Positions 35,463 to 43,259 of a stretch of DNA of 64,000 nt are shown piece after piece. The DNA lies in contig NZ_FNRX01000002.1 in NCBI RefSeq assembly GCF_900105195.1, positions 744,001 through 808,000 of the forward strand, in the 5' to 3' direction. Position 1 is the first letter of the stretch; each line of letters opens with the position of its first letter. The translations under genes and the position numbers were made by a program. Under the pieces are notes generated by a model, which had not been told where the DNA came from, made no database searches, and saw only the letters and a list, made by a program, of their open reading frames with translations. The stretch comes from Rhodococcus pyridinivorans (GTDB taxonomy: Bacteria; Actinomycetota; Actinomycetes; Mycobacteriales; Mycobacteriaceae).

Positions 35463-36541
35463 GGGATCCTCGCTTCCACGACGGTCGGCCCTCCGCGGGG
35501 GCTGTGTACGGAGAACTGCCCGTCCAGCGCGGCGACACGGCGCGCGAGACCTGTCAGCCCGGAGCCCGTCATCTCGGCCCCGCCACATCCGTCGTCGACG
35601 ACCGTGACCGTGACGACGTGACCGTCCGCCGCGACGGTCACCGACACGTTGTCGGCGCCGGAGTGCTTCGTCGAGTTCGTGACCCCTTCCGCGGCAACGT
35701 AGTACGCGGCTGCCGCGACATCGTGTGGTGGTTCCGGGTCGATCGACAGATCCAGGTCGACGGGGAGGAAGGTGTGCGCGGACAACCCTTCCAGCGCCGC
35801 GGCGATTCCGTGCTTGTCGAGCGCGGCCGGGTATATCCGCCACGCCACGTCGCGCAGTTCGGTGAGCAACGCCTGCGCCTGGGCGACGGCGTTGTCGAGG
35901 TCGGCGACGAGGTTCCCGCCGCCGCGTTCGGCGGTGCGACGCGCGCGACCGACGTCGAGTGCGAGCGCGACGGCCCGCTGCTGGACGTCGTCGTGCAGGG
36001 CGCGTTCGATCCGCCGGCGTTCGTCGTCGATGGCGGTGACGAGGTCGGCGCGGGTGCGCTGCAGGTCGCGGAGGCGATGCTGCGTGGCATCGTCGCCGAG
36101 CAACCGCAGGGCTGTGCGGACGTCCCACTGGCCCACGATCATCGCCATCCGGACGGAGAGATAGATCATCACGGCGGCGACGAGGAGCGAGACGAGACCG
36201 TCGGCGACGGAGATGCGACCGCCTGCCAGCAGGACGAACGCCCAGCCCCCGTAGCCGGTCGCGGAGATCAGGACGAGCAGGACGACGAGGCCGACGAGCG
36301 GACCGTAGGCCAGGCGGACGAGGAAATATCCGGTCGGCTCGCGATCCGGAAGATCCCGGACCGCCTCGGCGTCGAACCATCGCACGAGACGAATACGGTC
36401 GCGTTCGGCCGCGCGACCCGGTCCGTCGGTGGTACGGCGAGCCGATGCCGCCACACCCGTCACCGCGGTGACGATCCCGAGCAGAAGCCCGACGACGGCG
36501 CGGACCGAGGTCCCGAGTGAGCGCCGAAGGTGATCGATCAC
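35450..36541 (-). CDS. Sensor histidine kinase (HisKA_3 type)
   Basis: A 363-residue membrane sensor. It has an N-terminal helix near residue 15-33 and two or three helices at about 80-135. The dimerisation/phosphorylation helix reads ERRRIERALHDDVQQRAVAL with His183, and the ATPase N-box is YYVAAEGVTNSTKHSGA with G-boxes DDGCGGAEMTGSGLTGLARR. It has almost no extracellular sensor loop, so it probably senses membrane state. GTG start; it overlaps its response regulator. Confidence 0.93.
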   Translation of the reverse strand: MIDHLRRSLGTSVRAVVGLLLGIVTAVTGVAASARRTTDGPGRAAERDRIRLVRWFDAEAVRDLPDREPTGYFLVRLAYGPLVGLVVLLVLISATGYGGWAFVLLAGGRISVADGLVSLLVAAVMIYLSVRMAMIVGQWDVRTALRLLGDDATQHRLRDLQRTRADLVTAIDDERRRIERALHDDVQQRAVALALDVGRARRTAERGGGNLVADLDNAVAQAQALLTELRDVAWRIYPAALDKHGIAAALEGLSAHTFLPVDLDLSIDPEPPHDVAAAAYYVAAEGVTNSTKHSGADNVSVTVAADGHVVTVTVVDDGCGGAEMTGSGLTGLARRVAALDGQFSVHSPRGGPTVVEARIPCAS

Positions 36542-36550
36542 GGACCGACC

Positions 36551-37201
36551 CTAACGGGCGCGAATCGATCGGACACGGCGGACGACGAACACCGCCACTG
36601 CTGCGACCACCGCGACGATCACGAGTTTCTGCAGCACATCGGCATACGGTTCGACGACTCCCCAGTTCTCACCGAGGAGGTATCCGGCGAGTACGAAGAT
36701 CGAGTTCCACAGGGCGCTACCGAGGGCGGTCAGGACGACGAACCGACCGACGGGCATGGCCTCCACCCCGGCGGGAACCGAGATCACGCTCCGCACGAGC
36801 GGCACCATCCGGCCGAGGAGCACCGACTTCTCGCCGTGCCGGGCGAACCACTCTTCGCCGCGCCGCAGATCGGAGGTGTTCACCAGGGGGAGTCGCTCGA
36901 CAACGGCATACATCCGCTGACGGCCGAAGGCGCGTCCGGCGAGGTAGAGCAGCAGTGCGCCGACGAGGGAGCCGAGGGTGGTCCACGCGACGGCCGAGAC
37001 GAGGGAGATCTCCCCGCGGGAGGCCGCGAAGCCGGCGAGGGGAAGGATCACCTCGCTCGGGATCGGCGGGAAGAGGTTCTCCGCGGCGACCGCGACACCG
37101 GCACCGGGTGCTCCGAGCATCTCCATCAGCTGTAGCGACAGACCCGCGAGGCCGTGGAGTTCGTCCGTGGGGGACTGCGTGAGGGTGTGTGCGAGGTTCA
37201 T
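36551..37201 (-). CDS. DedA family membrane protein
   Basis: A 216-residue DedA/SNARE-associated (VTT) protein, a family of undecaprenyl-phosphate and lipid translocases. Signature: AAENLFPPIPSEVILPLAGF, then a G-rich helix TTLGSLVGALLLYLAGRAFG. A reentrant motif FARHGEKSVLLGRMVPLVRS VISVPAGVEAMP carries the essential Arg residues. The start at 37201 is chosen because the upstream extension has no coding character. Divergent from the MarR gene. Confidence 0.93.
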   Translation of the reverse strand: MNLAHTLTQSPTDELHGLAGLSLQLMEMLGAPGAGVAVAAENLFPPIPSEVILPLAGFAASRGEISLVSAVAWTTLGSLVGALLLYLAGRAFGRQRMYAVVERLPLVNTSDLRRGEEWFARHGEKSVLLGRMVPLVRSVISVPAGVEAMPVGRFVVLTALGSALWNSIFVLAGYLLGENWGVVEPYADVLQKLVIVAVVAAVAVFVVRRVRSIRAR

Positions 37202-37314
37202 GTCCGGAACGCTATGAGCGGCGAACGTGCAGGTCGCTGCGGTTTTCCGCCGACTTCGCGGCGTTCGGGGTGTGGTTTTCCGCAGTCCTGCCGAATTCCG
37301 GTCTATCCACCGGA

Positions 37315-37332
37315 TAGTAAATGGATGAATTA
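37315..37332 (+). promoter_or_regulatory. Candidate MarR operator at the marR promoter
   Basis: TAGTAAATGGATGAATTA lies 27-44 bases upstream of the MarR start. A closely similar 18-mer, TAGTAAATACGTTAACTA, is found on the minus strand at 37931-37948 ahead of hmgA (13 of 18 identical). Another inverted repeat, CTATCC-ACC-GGATAG, abuts it at 37303-37317. Confidence 0.55.
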
Positions 37333-37358
37333 TCCCGGATCTGCGGTACTGTGACCGC

Positions 37359-37886
37359 ATGTCCGGACCCCGCGACCTCGACTACTGGTCCTTCGTCGAA
37401 CTCGCGCAGGAGCGTCTGAACAGCAAGTTCGGCCAACATCACCGCAGCGCGACCGAAGTTCTGCTCACGCTCAACCGGGCCTCGGACATCGTCACCTACG
37501 ACCTCGAGGCCGCCGTTCACCGTCCGCGCGGCCGGTCGTGGTCGGCCTATCGGCTCATGTTCGTCATCTGGCTTGCCGGCCCGATCGAGCCGAACGTCGC
37601 CGCGCGACTCACCGGGATGAGCCGCGCCGCGGTGTCGAACCTCGCGAAACCGCTGGTCGAAGCGGGAATCTTGGAGAAGACACCGGTCAGCCACGACGCG
37701 CGTTCGGTGCAGTTGTCGCTCACCGAGGCGGGGGAGAAGGAGATCCGCGACAGCTTCCGCGCCCAGAACGAGCGCGAGGAGGCCTGGGTGGAGGTGCTCA
37801 CCCCCACCGAGCAGCAGATTCTCGTGATGCTCCTGAACAAGCTGATCACCAACCGCAGCCAGTTCGACGTGCGCGGACGCAACTGA
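37359..37886 (+). CDS. MarR family regulator of the homogentisate operon
   Basis: A 175-residue winged-helix regulator. The DNA-binding region is AYRLMFVIWLAGPIEPNVAA RLTGMSRAAVSNLAKPLVEA, then the wing TPVSHDARSVQLSLTEAGEK. It lies directly upstream and co-directional with hmgA and shares a putative operator with it. It probably represses homogentisate degradation until a pathway intermediate binds. Confidence 0.9.
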   Translation: MSGPRDLDYWSFVELAQERLNSKFGQHHRSATEVLLTLNRASDIVTYDLEAAVHRPRGRSWSAYRLMFVIWLAGPIEPNVAARLTGMSRAAVSNLAKPLVEAGILEKTPVSHDARSVQLSLTEAGEKEIRDSFRAQNEREEAWVEVLTPTEQQILVMLLNKLITNRSQFDVRGRN

Positions 37887-37930
37887 CGCAGCCTCGTGAC
37901 CTCTCTGTGGTTGCGCTCACGCCCTCCGTT

Positions 37931-37948
37931 TAGTTAACGTATTTACTA
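37931..37948 (-). promoter_or_regulatory. Candidate MarR operator ahead of hmgA
   Basis: On the minus strand this reads TAGTAAATACGTTAACTA, an imperfect palindrome 55 bases upstream of the hmgA start and similar to the site ahead of the MarR gene itself. Confidence 0.55.
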
Positions 37949-38002
37949 CTTCCAGGCGAGCGACCTTCCCTCGCACGCCCGAGATCCGCGAGGAGTCAGA
38001 TC

Positions 38003-39205
38003 ATGGCGTTCTACCGACAGCTCGGCGTCATCCCGCCGAAGCGTCACACCCAGCACCGTGACGAGAACGGCGACCTGTACTACGAAGAGCTCATGGGCGA
38101 GGAGGGCTTCTCGTCCGACTCGGCGCTGCTCTACCACCGGTACATCCCCTCGGCGATCGTCGACGCCACCGAGTGGAAGCTGCCCGATCAGACCACCACG
38201 CCGAATCACCCGCTCAAGCCGCGGCACCTGAAGCTGCACGATCTGTTCCCCGAGACGATCTGGGCCGAGACGGATGTCGTGACCGGTCGTCGTCTGGTCC
38301 TGGGCAACGCCGACGTGCGCATCTCGTACGTCGTGTCGTCCAAGCCTTCGCCGCTGTACCGCAACGTCGTCGGCGACGAGATGGTCTACGTCGAGTCCGG
38401 TGAGGCCACCGTCGAGACGGTCTTCGGCCCGCTCGAGGCGAAGGCCGGCGACTACGTGCTGCTGCCGATGGCCACCACCCACCGCTGGGTGCCCCAGGGC
38501 GACGCACCGCTGCGCGCCTACACCATCGAGGCCAACAGTCACATCGTCCCGCCGAAGCGTTACCTGTCGAAGTTCGGGCAGTTCCTCGAGCACGCGCCGT
38601 TCTGCGAGCGCGACCTGCACGGCCCGACCGAACTGATGCAGGTCGAGGAGGAGAACGTCGAGGTGCTCGTCAAGCACCGCACCTCGCACGGCGTCGTCGG
38701 CACCCGCTACCTGATGCCGCACCACCCCTTCGACGTGGTCGGCTGGGACGGCTGCCTGTACCCCTACACCTTCTCGATCCACGACTACGAGCCGATCACC
38801 GGCCGTGTCCACCAGCCGCCGCCGGCGCACCAGGCGTTCGAGGGCAACAACTTCGTCATCTGCAACTTCGTGCCCCGCAAGGTGGACTACCACCCGCTGG
38901 CCGTGCCGGTGCCGTACTACCACTCGAATGTCGACTCCGACGAGGTCATGTTTTACTGCGGCGGCGACTACGAGGCCCGCAAGGGATCGGGTATCGGCCA
39001 GGGTTCGATCTCGGTGCACCCCGGTGGTCACGCGCACGGCCCGCAGCCGGGCGCCTACGAGCGCAGCATCGGTGTGGAGTTCTTCGACGAACTCGCCGTC
39101 ATGGTCGATACCTTCCGCCCCCTCGAACTCGGTGAGGGTGCGCTCGCGTGCGAGGACGCCGCCTACGCCGGCAGCTGGAACCGCAATGCAGGAGCGACGA
39201 AATGA
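38003..39205 (+). CDS. hmgA: Homogentisate 1,2-dioxygenase
   Basis: A 400-residue ring-cleaving Fe(II) dioxygenase that opens homogentisate to maleylacetoacetate. The cupin-like metal region is PVPYYHSNVDSDEVMFYCGG followed by ISVHPGGHAHGPQPGAYERS, giving the conserved His/Glu/His ligands. The upstream ATG follows GCGAGGAG. The stop overlaps the next gene by four bases (ATGA). With HPPD at 18.8 kb it forms the tyrosine/phenylalanine route. Confidence 0.95.
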   Translation: MAFYRQLGVIPPKRHTQHRDENGDLYYEELMGEEGFSSDSALLYHRYIPSAIVDATEWKLPDQTTTPNHPLKPRHLKLHDLFPETIWAETDVVTGRRLVLGNADVRISYVVSSKPSPLYRNVVGDEMVYVESGEATVETVFGPLEAKAGDYVLLPMATTHRWVPQGDAPLRAYTIEANSHIVPPKRYLSKFGQFLEHAPFCERDLHGPTELMQVEEENVEVLVKHRTSHGVVGTRYLMPHHPFDVVGWDGCLYPYTFSIHDYEPITGRVHQPPPAHQAFEGNNFVICNFVPRKVDYHPLAVPVPYYHSNVDSDEVMFYCGGDYEARKGSGIGQGSISVHPGGHAHGPQPGAYERSIGVEFFDELAVMVDTFRPLELGEGALACEDAAYAGSWNRNAGATK

Positions 39206-40083
39206 CTTTCGGACCTCTCCTGACGGGACTGTGCGACGACGCGGCGCTGTTCCCTCCGGGCAACGCCCCGCTGCCCGTCGCCGTCCCCGCCCACGCCGGA
39301 CACCGCTCGTCCGCGCACGCACCCCTCGTCGGAGCGTTCGTCTTCCCGGCCGGTCGCCTCGGTGAACTCGCAGATCACCTCACGCAGCACCCGTATCCCG
39401 GCGAGCTGGGCCTGAGCCTGACCGCACCGACCGGCACCGCCGCCGTCCGACCCGCACTCGAGCAGGTCGACGCGATGGACTCGGTGTCCGTGGTGGCGCT
39501 CGAGATCGCGGTCCCCGCAGAGCAATCCGTCGACGAACTGTTCGCGGCACTCGCCGAGATCTCCGTGGGCCGCCCGGATGTCGATGTCTTCGTGGAGGTT
39601 CCGCGCGACGAGCGCCGCGCCGAGATCCTCGCCCGTATGGTCGGCACGCCCTACGCGGCCAAGTTCCGCACCGGCGGCATCGTCGCGGAGGCGTATCCCG
39701 ACGAAGCCGAACTCGCCGCAGCTGTCGGCACGGTCGTCACTACGGGTGTGCCGTTCAAGGCGACCGCCGGTCTGCACCACGCGGTGCGCAACACCGACCC
39801 GAAGACGGGCTTCGAGCAGCACGGGTTCGTGAACCTGCTGGCCGCAGTGGACGCGGTGCTGTCCGGAGCCGACACCGACGAGGTCGCCTCCGTGCTCGCC
39901 GAACGCGACGGGGCAGTGCTCTCCGCCCGCCTCGGCGCCCTCTCCGACGACCGGGCCGCAGAGGTCCGGCGCCGTTTCCTGTCGTACGGCACCTGCAGCA
40001 TCGCCGAACCGCTCGACGATCTGCTCGGCCTCGGTCTGGCACCCTCGACCGTTTCCCCGATCACCGAAGGAACGAACGCATGA
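39202..40083 (+). CDS. Unassigned conserved protein inside hmg operon
   Basis: A 293-residue soluble protein, coupled by ATGA overlaps to both hmgA and the fumarylacetoacetase gene. It opens FGPLLTGLCDDAALFPPGNA and later has KFRTGGIVAEAYPDEAELAA, GVPFKATAGLHHAVR and QHGFVNLLAAVDAVL. These recur in conserved hypothetical proteins and have a TIM-barrel-like alternation (inference). No glutathione-S-transferase-type maleylacetoacetate isomerase is in the window, and actinobacteria lack glutathione. This gene occupies the position where the isomerase step belongs. Confidence 0.85.
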   Translation: MTFGPLLTGLCDDAALFPPGNAPLPVAVPAHAGHRSSAHAPLVGAFVFPAGRLGELADHLTQHPYPGELGLSLTAPTGTAAVRPALEQVDAMDSVSVVALEIAVPAEQSVDELFAALAEISVGRPDVDVFVEVPRDERRAEILARMVGTPYAAKFRTGGIVAEAYPDEAELAAAVGTVVTTGVPFKATAGLHHAVRNTDPKTGFEQHGFVNLLAAVDAVLSGADTDEVASVLAERDGAVLSARLGALSDDRAAEVRRRFLSYGTCSIAEPLDDLLGLGLAPSTVSPITEGTNA

Positions 40084-41264
40084 CCACCATCGCCATTCCG
40101 GAGGGCTCGCTCTTCGGCCTCGACAACCTGCCGTACGGCATCTTCTCCACGGCCGACAGCGAACCCCGCGTCGGTGTCCGCGTCGGAGATTCGGTCCTCG
40201 ACCTGAGCCGTGTCTTCGAGGACGACATCGTCTTCGCCGAGCCGTCGCTCAACGCGTTCATGGCCCGGGGCCGCGCCCGGTGGGACGAAGTCCGCGCTGC
40301 GATCAAGGAACTCGTCGCCGGTGACGTCGCCGACGAGGCCGTCTTCGCCGTCACCGACGTGACGATGCACCTGCCGATCGAGGTGGCCGACTACGTCGAC
40401 TTCTATGCGTCGGAGAACCACGCGTCGAACCTCGGCCGGTTGTTCCGCCCGCAGAACCCCGACCCGCTGATGCCGAACTGGAAGCACCTGCCCGTCGGCT
40501 ACCACGGCCGGTCGAGCACCGTCGTGACCTCGGGCGTCGACATCGTGCGGCCGTGTGGGCAGCGCAAGGGCCCCAACGATCCTGGGCCGGTCTTCGGTCC
40601 GTCGATCCGCCTCGACATCGAGGCCGAGATGGGCTTCATTGTCGGTGTCGGCTCCCCGATGGGTTCGCGGATCACCCCCGACGAGTTCGCCGACCACTGC
40701 TTCGGCGCGGTCATCCTCAACGACTGGTCGGCCCGCGACATCCAGGCGTGGGAGTACGTGCCGCTGGGCCCGAACCTCGGCAAGTCCTTCGCGACGTCGA
40801 TCTCGCCGTGGGTCGTTCCGCTCGCCGCGCTCGAGGCGGCCCGCATCGACACCCCGGTGCAGGACCCGGAACCGCTGCCGTACCTGAAGGGCACCGAGAA
40901 GTGGGGCCTGGACATCGATCTCGAGGTCGAGTGGAACGGGCACGTCGTGTCGCGCCCGCCGTACGCGCAGATGTACTGGTCGCCGGCGCAGATGCTCGCC
41001 CACACCTCGGTCAACGGTGCCGCGACTCGCACCGGTGATCTGTTCGGCTCCGGCACCATTTCGGGCCCGGAGAAGGACCAGCGCGGTGCCTTCATCGAAC
41101 TCACCTGGGGCGGAGCAGAACCCGTGCAGGTCGGCGACGAGACCCGCACTTTCATCGAGGACGGCGACGAGATCGCCATCTCTGCCACCGCGCCCGGCCC
41201 GAACGGGACCCGCATCGGCTTCGGTGAGGTCCGCACCCGCATTCTTCCCGCGATCGGGGAATAG
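40080..41264 (+). CDS. fahA: Fumarylacetoacetase
   Basis: A 394-residue hydrolase splitting fumarylacetoacetate to fumarate and acetoacetate. Catalytic and metal segments: ADYVDFYASENHASNLGRLF (catalytic His), GYHGRSSTVV, RLDIEAEMGFIVG (metal Glu pair) and ILNDWSARDIQAWEYVPLGP then NLGKSF (Asp and Lys). The start overlaps the previous stop. A terminator follows at 41315-41351, closing the operon. Confidence 0.95.
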   Translation: MTTIAIPEGSLFGLDNLPYGIFSTADSEPRVGVRVGDSVLDLSRVFEDDIVFAEPSLNAFMARGRARWDEVRAAIKELVAGDVADEAVFAVTDVTMHLPIEVADYVDFYASENHASNLGRLFRPQNPDPLMPNWKHLPVGYHGRSSTVVTSGVDIVRPCGQRKGPNDPGPVFGPSIRLDIEAEMGFIVGVGSPMGSRITPDEFADHCFGAVILNDWSARDIQAWEYVPLGPNLGKSFATSISPWVVPLAALEAARIDTPVQDPEPLPYLKGTEKWGLDIDLEVEWNGHVVSRPPYAQMYWSPAQMLAHTSVNGAATRTGDLFGSGTISGPEKDQRGAFIELTWGGAEPVQVGDETRTFIEDGDEIAISATAPGPNGTRIGFGEVRTRILPAIGE

Positions 41265-41314
41265 AGGAAACAGGTCCGTGCGTCAGCCGGAGCGCCACCG
41301 GCCGGGCCGATCGG

Positions 41315-41351
41315 CGATGCCCGGAACCCACGAGGTTCCGGGTATCGCTGT
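41315..41351 (+). terminator. Rho-independent terminator after hmg operon
   Basis: A 14-bp stem with one G-T pair (41315-41328 with 41334-41347), containing CCCGGAACC and GGTTCCGGG around loop CACGA, followed by CTGTTTT. It ends the hmgA operon and may also serve the convergent XRE gene. Confidence 0.85.
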
Positions 41352-41364
41352 TTTCCGGGGTCGG

Positions 41365-41583
41365 TCAGTCGACCGAAAGAATTTCGCCCACAGCGCAATC
41401 CAGTACGCGGCACAGGGCGGTGAGGGTCGAGAAGCGGATCGCGCGGGCGCGTCCGTTCTTGAGTACCGACAGGTTCACCACGCTGACGCCGACCTTGTCG
41501 GCCAATTCGGTGAGGGTCATGCCCCGATCGGCCAGCAGCTCGTCGAGATGACACCGGACGGCATGCTCGGTTTCCGGAGGCAT
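41365..41583 (-). CDS. Small XRE regulator (YozG-like)
   Basis: A 72-residue Cro/CI-type HTH protein (LDELLADRGMTLTELADKVG VSVVNLSVLKNGRARAIRFS, LCRVLDCAVGEIL). Its ATG overlaps the stop of the upstream membrane-protein gene. This is the same module type as the 11.3-12.0 kb pair. Confidence 0.92.
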   Translation of the reverse strand: MPPETEHAVRCHLDELLADRGMTLTELADKVGVSVVNLSVLKNGRARAIRFSTLTALCRVLDCAVGEILSVD

Positions 41584-42257
41584 CAGACGAGTCCTTCGTT
41601 GTCGCGCGCCATGCGGCTGCCGATCCGCAGTACCACGCCCACGGCCGAGATCACCATGCAGAAGACGTAGGCGTACCAGAACTCCGGTCCGAGAGGCGCG
41701 TTCGAGAGGACCTCGTTCATGTCCACGTCACGGATCAACATGTTGGTGCCCAGCGTGCGGGGAATCATCGGGACGATGATGGTCGCGATCGCCACCATCG
41801 ACGTGACCCACACGAGCCGGATGACACCCCGGTCGAACAATCGGCCCCGGACGAATCGCACGACGATCCAGCTCAGCAGGGCCAGGGCTGTCAGGTAACC
41901 GAACGTCTGTACCGCCTCCCCGGCGCGGAGGAGGCCGACGCTGACGGGTGAGAGGGTGTCGGTCGGAACGTCGATCACCGTGGTCGAGGTGGTCTGGAGG
42001 TCGGCGCCGTTCGGGGTGGACAGCACCGGCGCCGCTGCCGCGTCGTCGAACCGGACCCGCGCGGTCACGATGCCGTCGCCGAGGGAGCTCGCGAGGTCGC
42101 GGACATAGGTGAAGAGCACGATCAGTGAGGTCAGCGCGAAGACGGTGAGGGACGCCCGCAGATCGGTGCGGTCCTTCTTCGACGTCTCGGTGGGGGAGAG
42201 CGTGTCGGGTTCGCCGCCCGGGCCCTGGGGGCGGTCGGTGCCGTGGGTGGAATTCAT
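41583..42257 (-). CDS. DUF2975-like membrane protein of XRE pair
   Basis: A 224-residue membrane protein. Helices are at SLTVFALTSLIVLFTYV, FGYLTALALLSWIVVRFV, LVWVTSMVAIATIIVPMI and FWYAYVFCMVISAVGVVLRI, with a Ser/Thr-rich extracytoplasmic loop between the first two. The motif RGRLFDRGVIRLVW and the following YozG-like regulator match DUF2975 modules. Upstream lies an AT-rich cluster of TATCGAT elements (42289-42338). Confidence 0.85.
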   Translation of the reverse strand: MNSTHGTDRPQGPGGEPDTLSPTETSKKDRTDLRASLTVFALTSLIVLFTYVRDLASSLGDGIVTARVRFDDAAAAPVLSTPNGADLQTTSTTVIDVPTDTLSPVSVGLLRAGEAVQTFGYLTALALLSWIVVRFVRGRLFDRGVIRLVWVTSMVAIATIIVPMIPRTLGTNMLIRDVDMNEVLSNAPLGPEFWYAYVFCMVISAVGVVLRIGSRMARDNEGLV

Positions 42258-42288
42258 GGTCGTCTCCGAACTCGCCGGACGGCGGGGC

Positions 42289-42338
42289 TATCGATTGTCG
42301 ATATCATCGATAATCGTTATACCTATCGATAAACGATA
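42289..42338 (-). promoter_or_regulatory. TATCGAT repeat cluster, promoter/operator of XRE pair
   Basis: TATCGAT occurs at 42289-42295, ATCGATA at 42306-42312 and TATCGATAAACGATA at 42324-42338, in an unusually AT-rich 50-base block 32-81 bases upstream of the membrane-protein start. Most likely binding sites for the XRE regulator. Confidence 0.55.
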
Positions 42339-42380
42339 TGTCCAGAGGTGGGGGCGCCCGCCAGTCCTGCTCGGAGCGGA

Positions 42381-43118
42381 TCAGGGTAGGCGACGCTCGA
42401 TCGCGTCCCGCGCTGCCAGCGCCTTCGCGCCGTAGTCGGCGAAGAGGTCGGGTGTCAGCCGCGAAGCCGGACCGGAGATGCTGAAGCAACCGCGCACGGT
42501 GCCACCGCGCCCACGCAGCGCGACGGCGACGGCGGCGATGCCGTCGTGCAGCCCTTGTTCGGTCACGGCATACCCGCGGGCGCGGATCTCGGCGATCTCC
42601 TCGCGCAGCGCTGCCGGTTCGGTGACGGTGCGCTCGGTCAGTGATGGGAGTTCGGTCGCGAGGAAGTCTTCGATCCGTTCGTCGGGCAGCGACGCGAGAT
42701 AGGCCTTGCCGGTCGACGCGGCGTGGAGGGGAAGGCGCGTGCCGAGGGCGAGGAAGGCGCGCAGCTGATGGGCGCTGTCGAGTCGCTCGATCAGGACCAG
42801 CTCGTTCCCGTCCGGCACGGCGAGATGGACGGTCTCGCCCGTCTCGGTCTGCAGCCGGTTCAGCTCCGGGAGTGCGACCTCGCGCAGGTCGTCGCCGGAC
42901 GACATCGCGCTGCCCAGGCTGAATGCGCGGCCGGTGATGACCCACTGCCCGGCGTTCGTCGTCGAGGGGCGCAGCCAGCCGGCTTCGGCGAGGGTCTTGA
43001 GGCATCGCTGAACGGTGCTCTTGGGGACGTCGAGTCGCTTGCTCAGGTCCGACAGCCCGACCGGTTGCGTGGTCGCGACCTCCTCGAACACGCGGAGTGC
43101 GGTGAGAACGCTGTTCAT
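42381..43118 (-). CDS. IclR family transcriptional regulator
   Basis: A 245-residue regulator. The N-terminal HTH is ALRVFEEVATTQPVGLSDLS KRLDVPKSTVQRCLKTLAEA. The effector domain includes LPLHAASTGKAYLASLP, GYAVTEQGLHDGIAAVAVAL and the usual terminal part. The start MNSVLTALRVFEEV at 43118 has AAAGG upstream. It is divergent from an acyl-CoA synthetase gene across 141 bases and is its likely regulator. Confidence 0.94.
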   Translation of the reverse strand: MNSVLTALRVFEEVATTQPVGLSDLSKRLDVPKSTVQRCLKTLAEAGWLRPSTTNAGQWVITGRAFSLGSAMSSGDDLREVALPELNRLQTETGETVHLAVPDGNELVLIERLDSAHQLRAFLALGTRLPLHAASTGKAYLASLPDERIEDFLATELPSLTERTVTEPAALREEIAEIRARGYAVTEQGLHDGIAAVAVALRGRGGTVRGCFSISGPASRLTPDLFADYGAKALAARDAIERRLP

Positions 43119-43259
43119 CGGAACCTTTCGCGCGGTCGTTGACGGCAGGCGGCACGGGCTATAGGTTGAGCCGGACCGCATCGTAGCACGCTGGTCCACA
43201 ATGTGGACCGTGCACCGCGCGACACCGTCCGGCAGGACGTCGAGAAGGGACCACCACCG

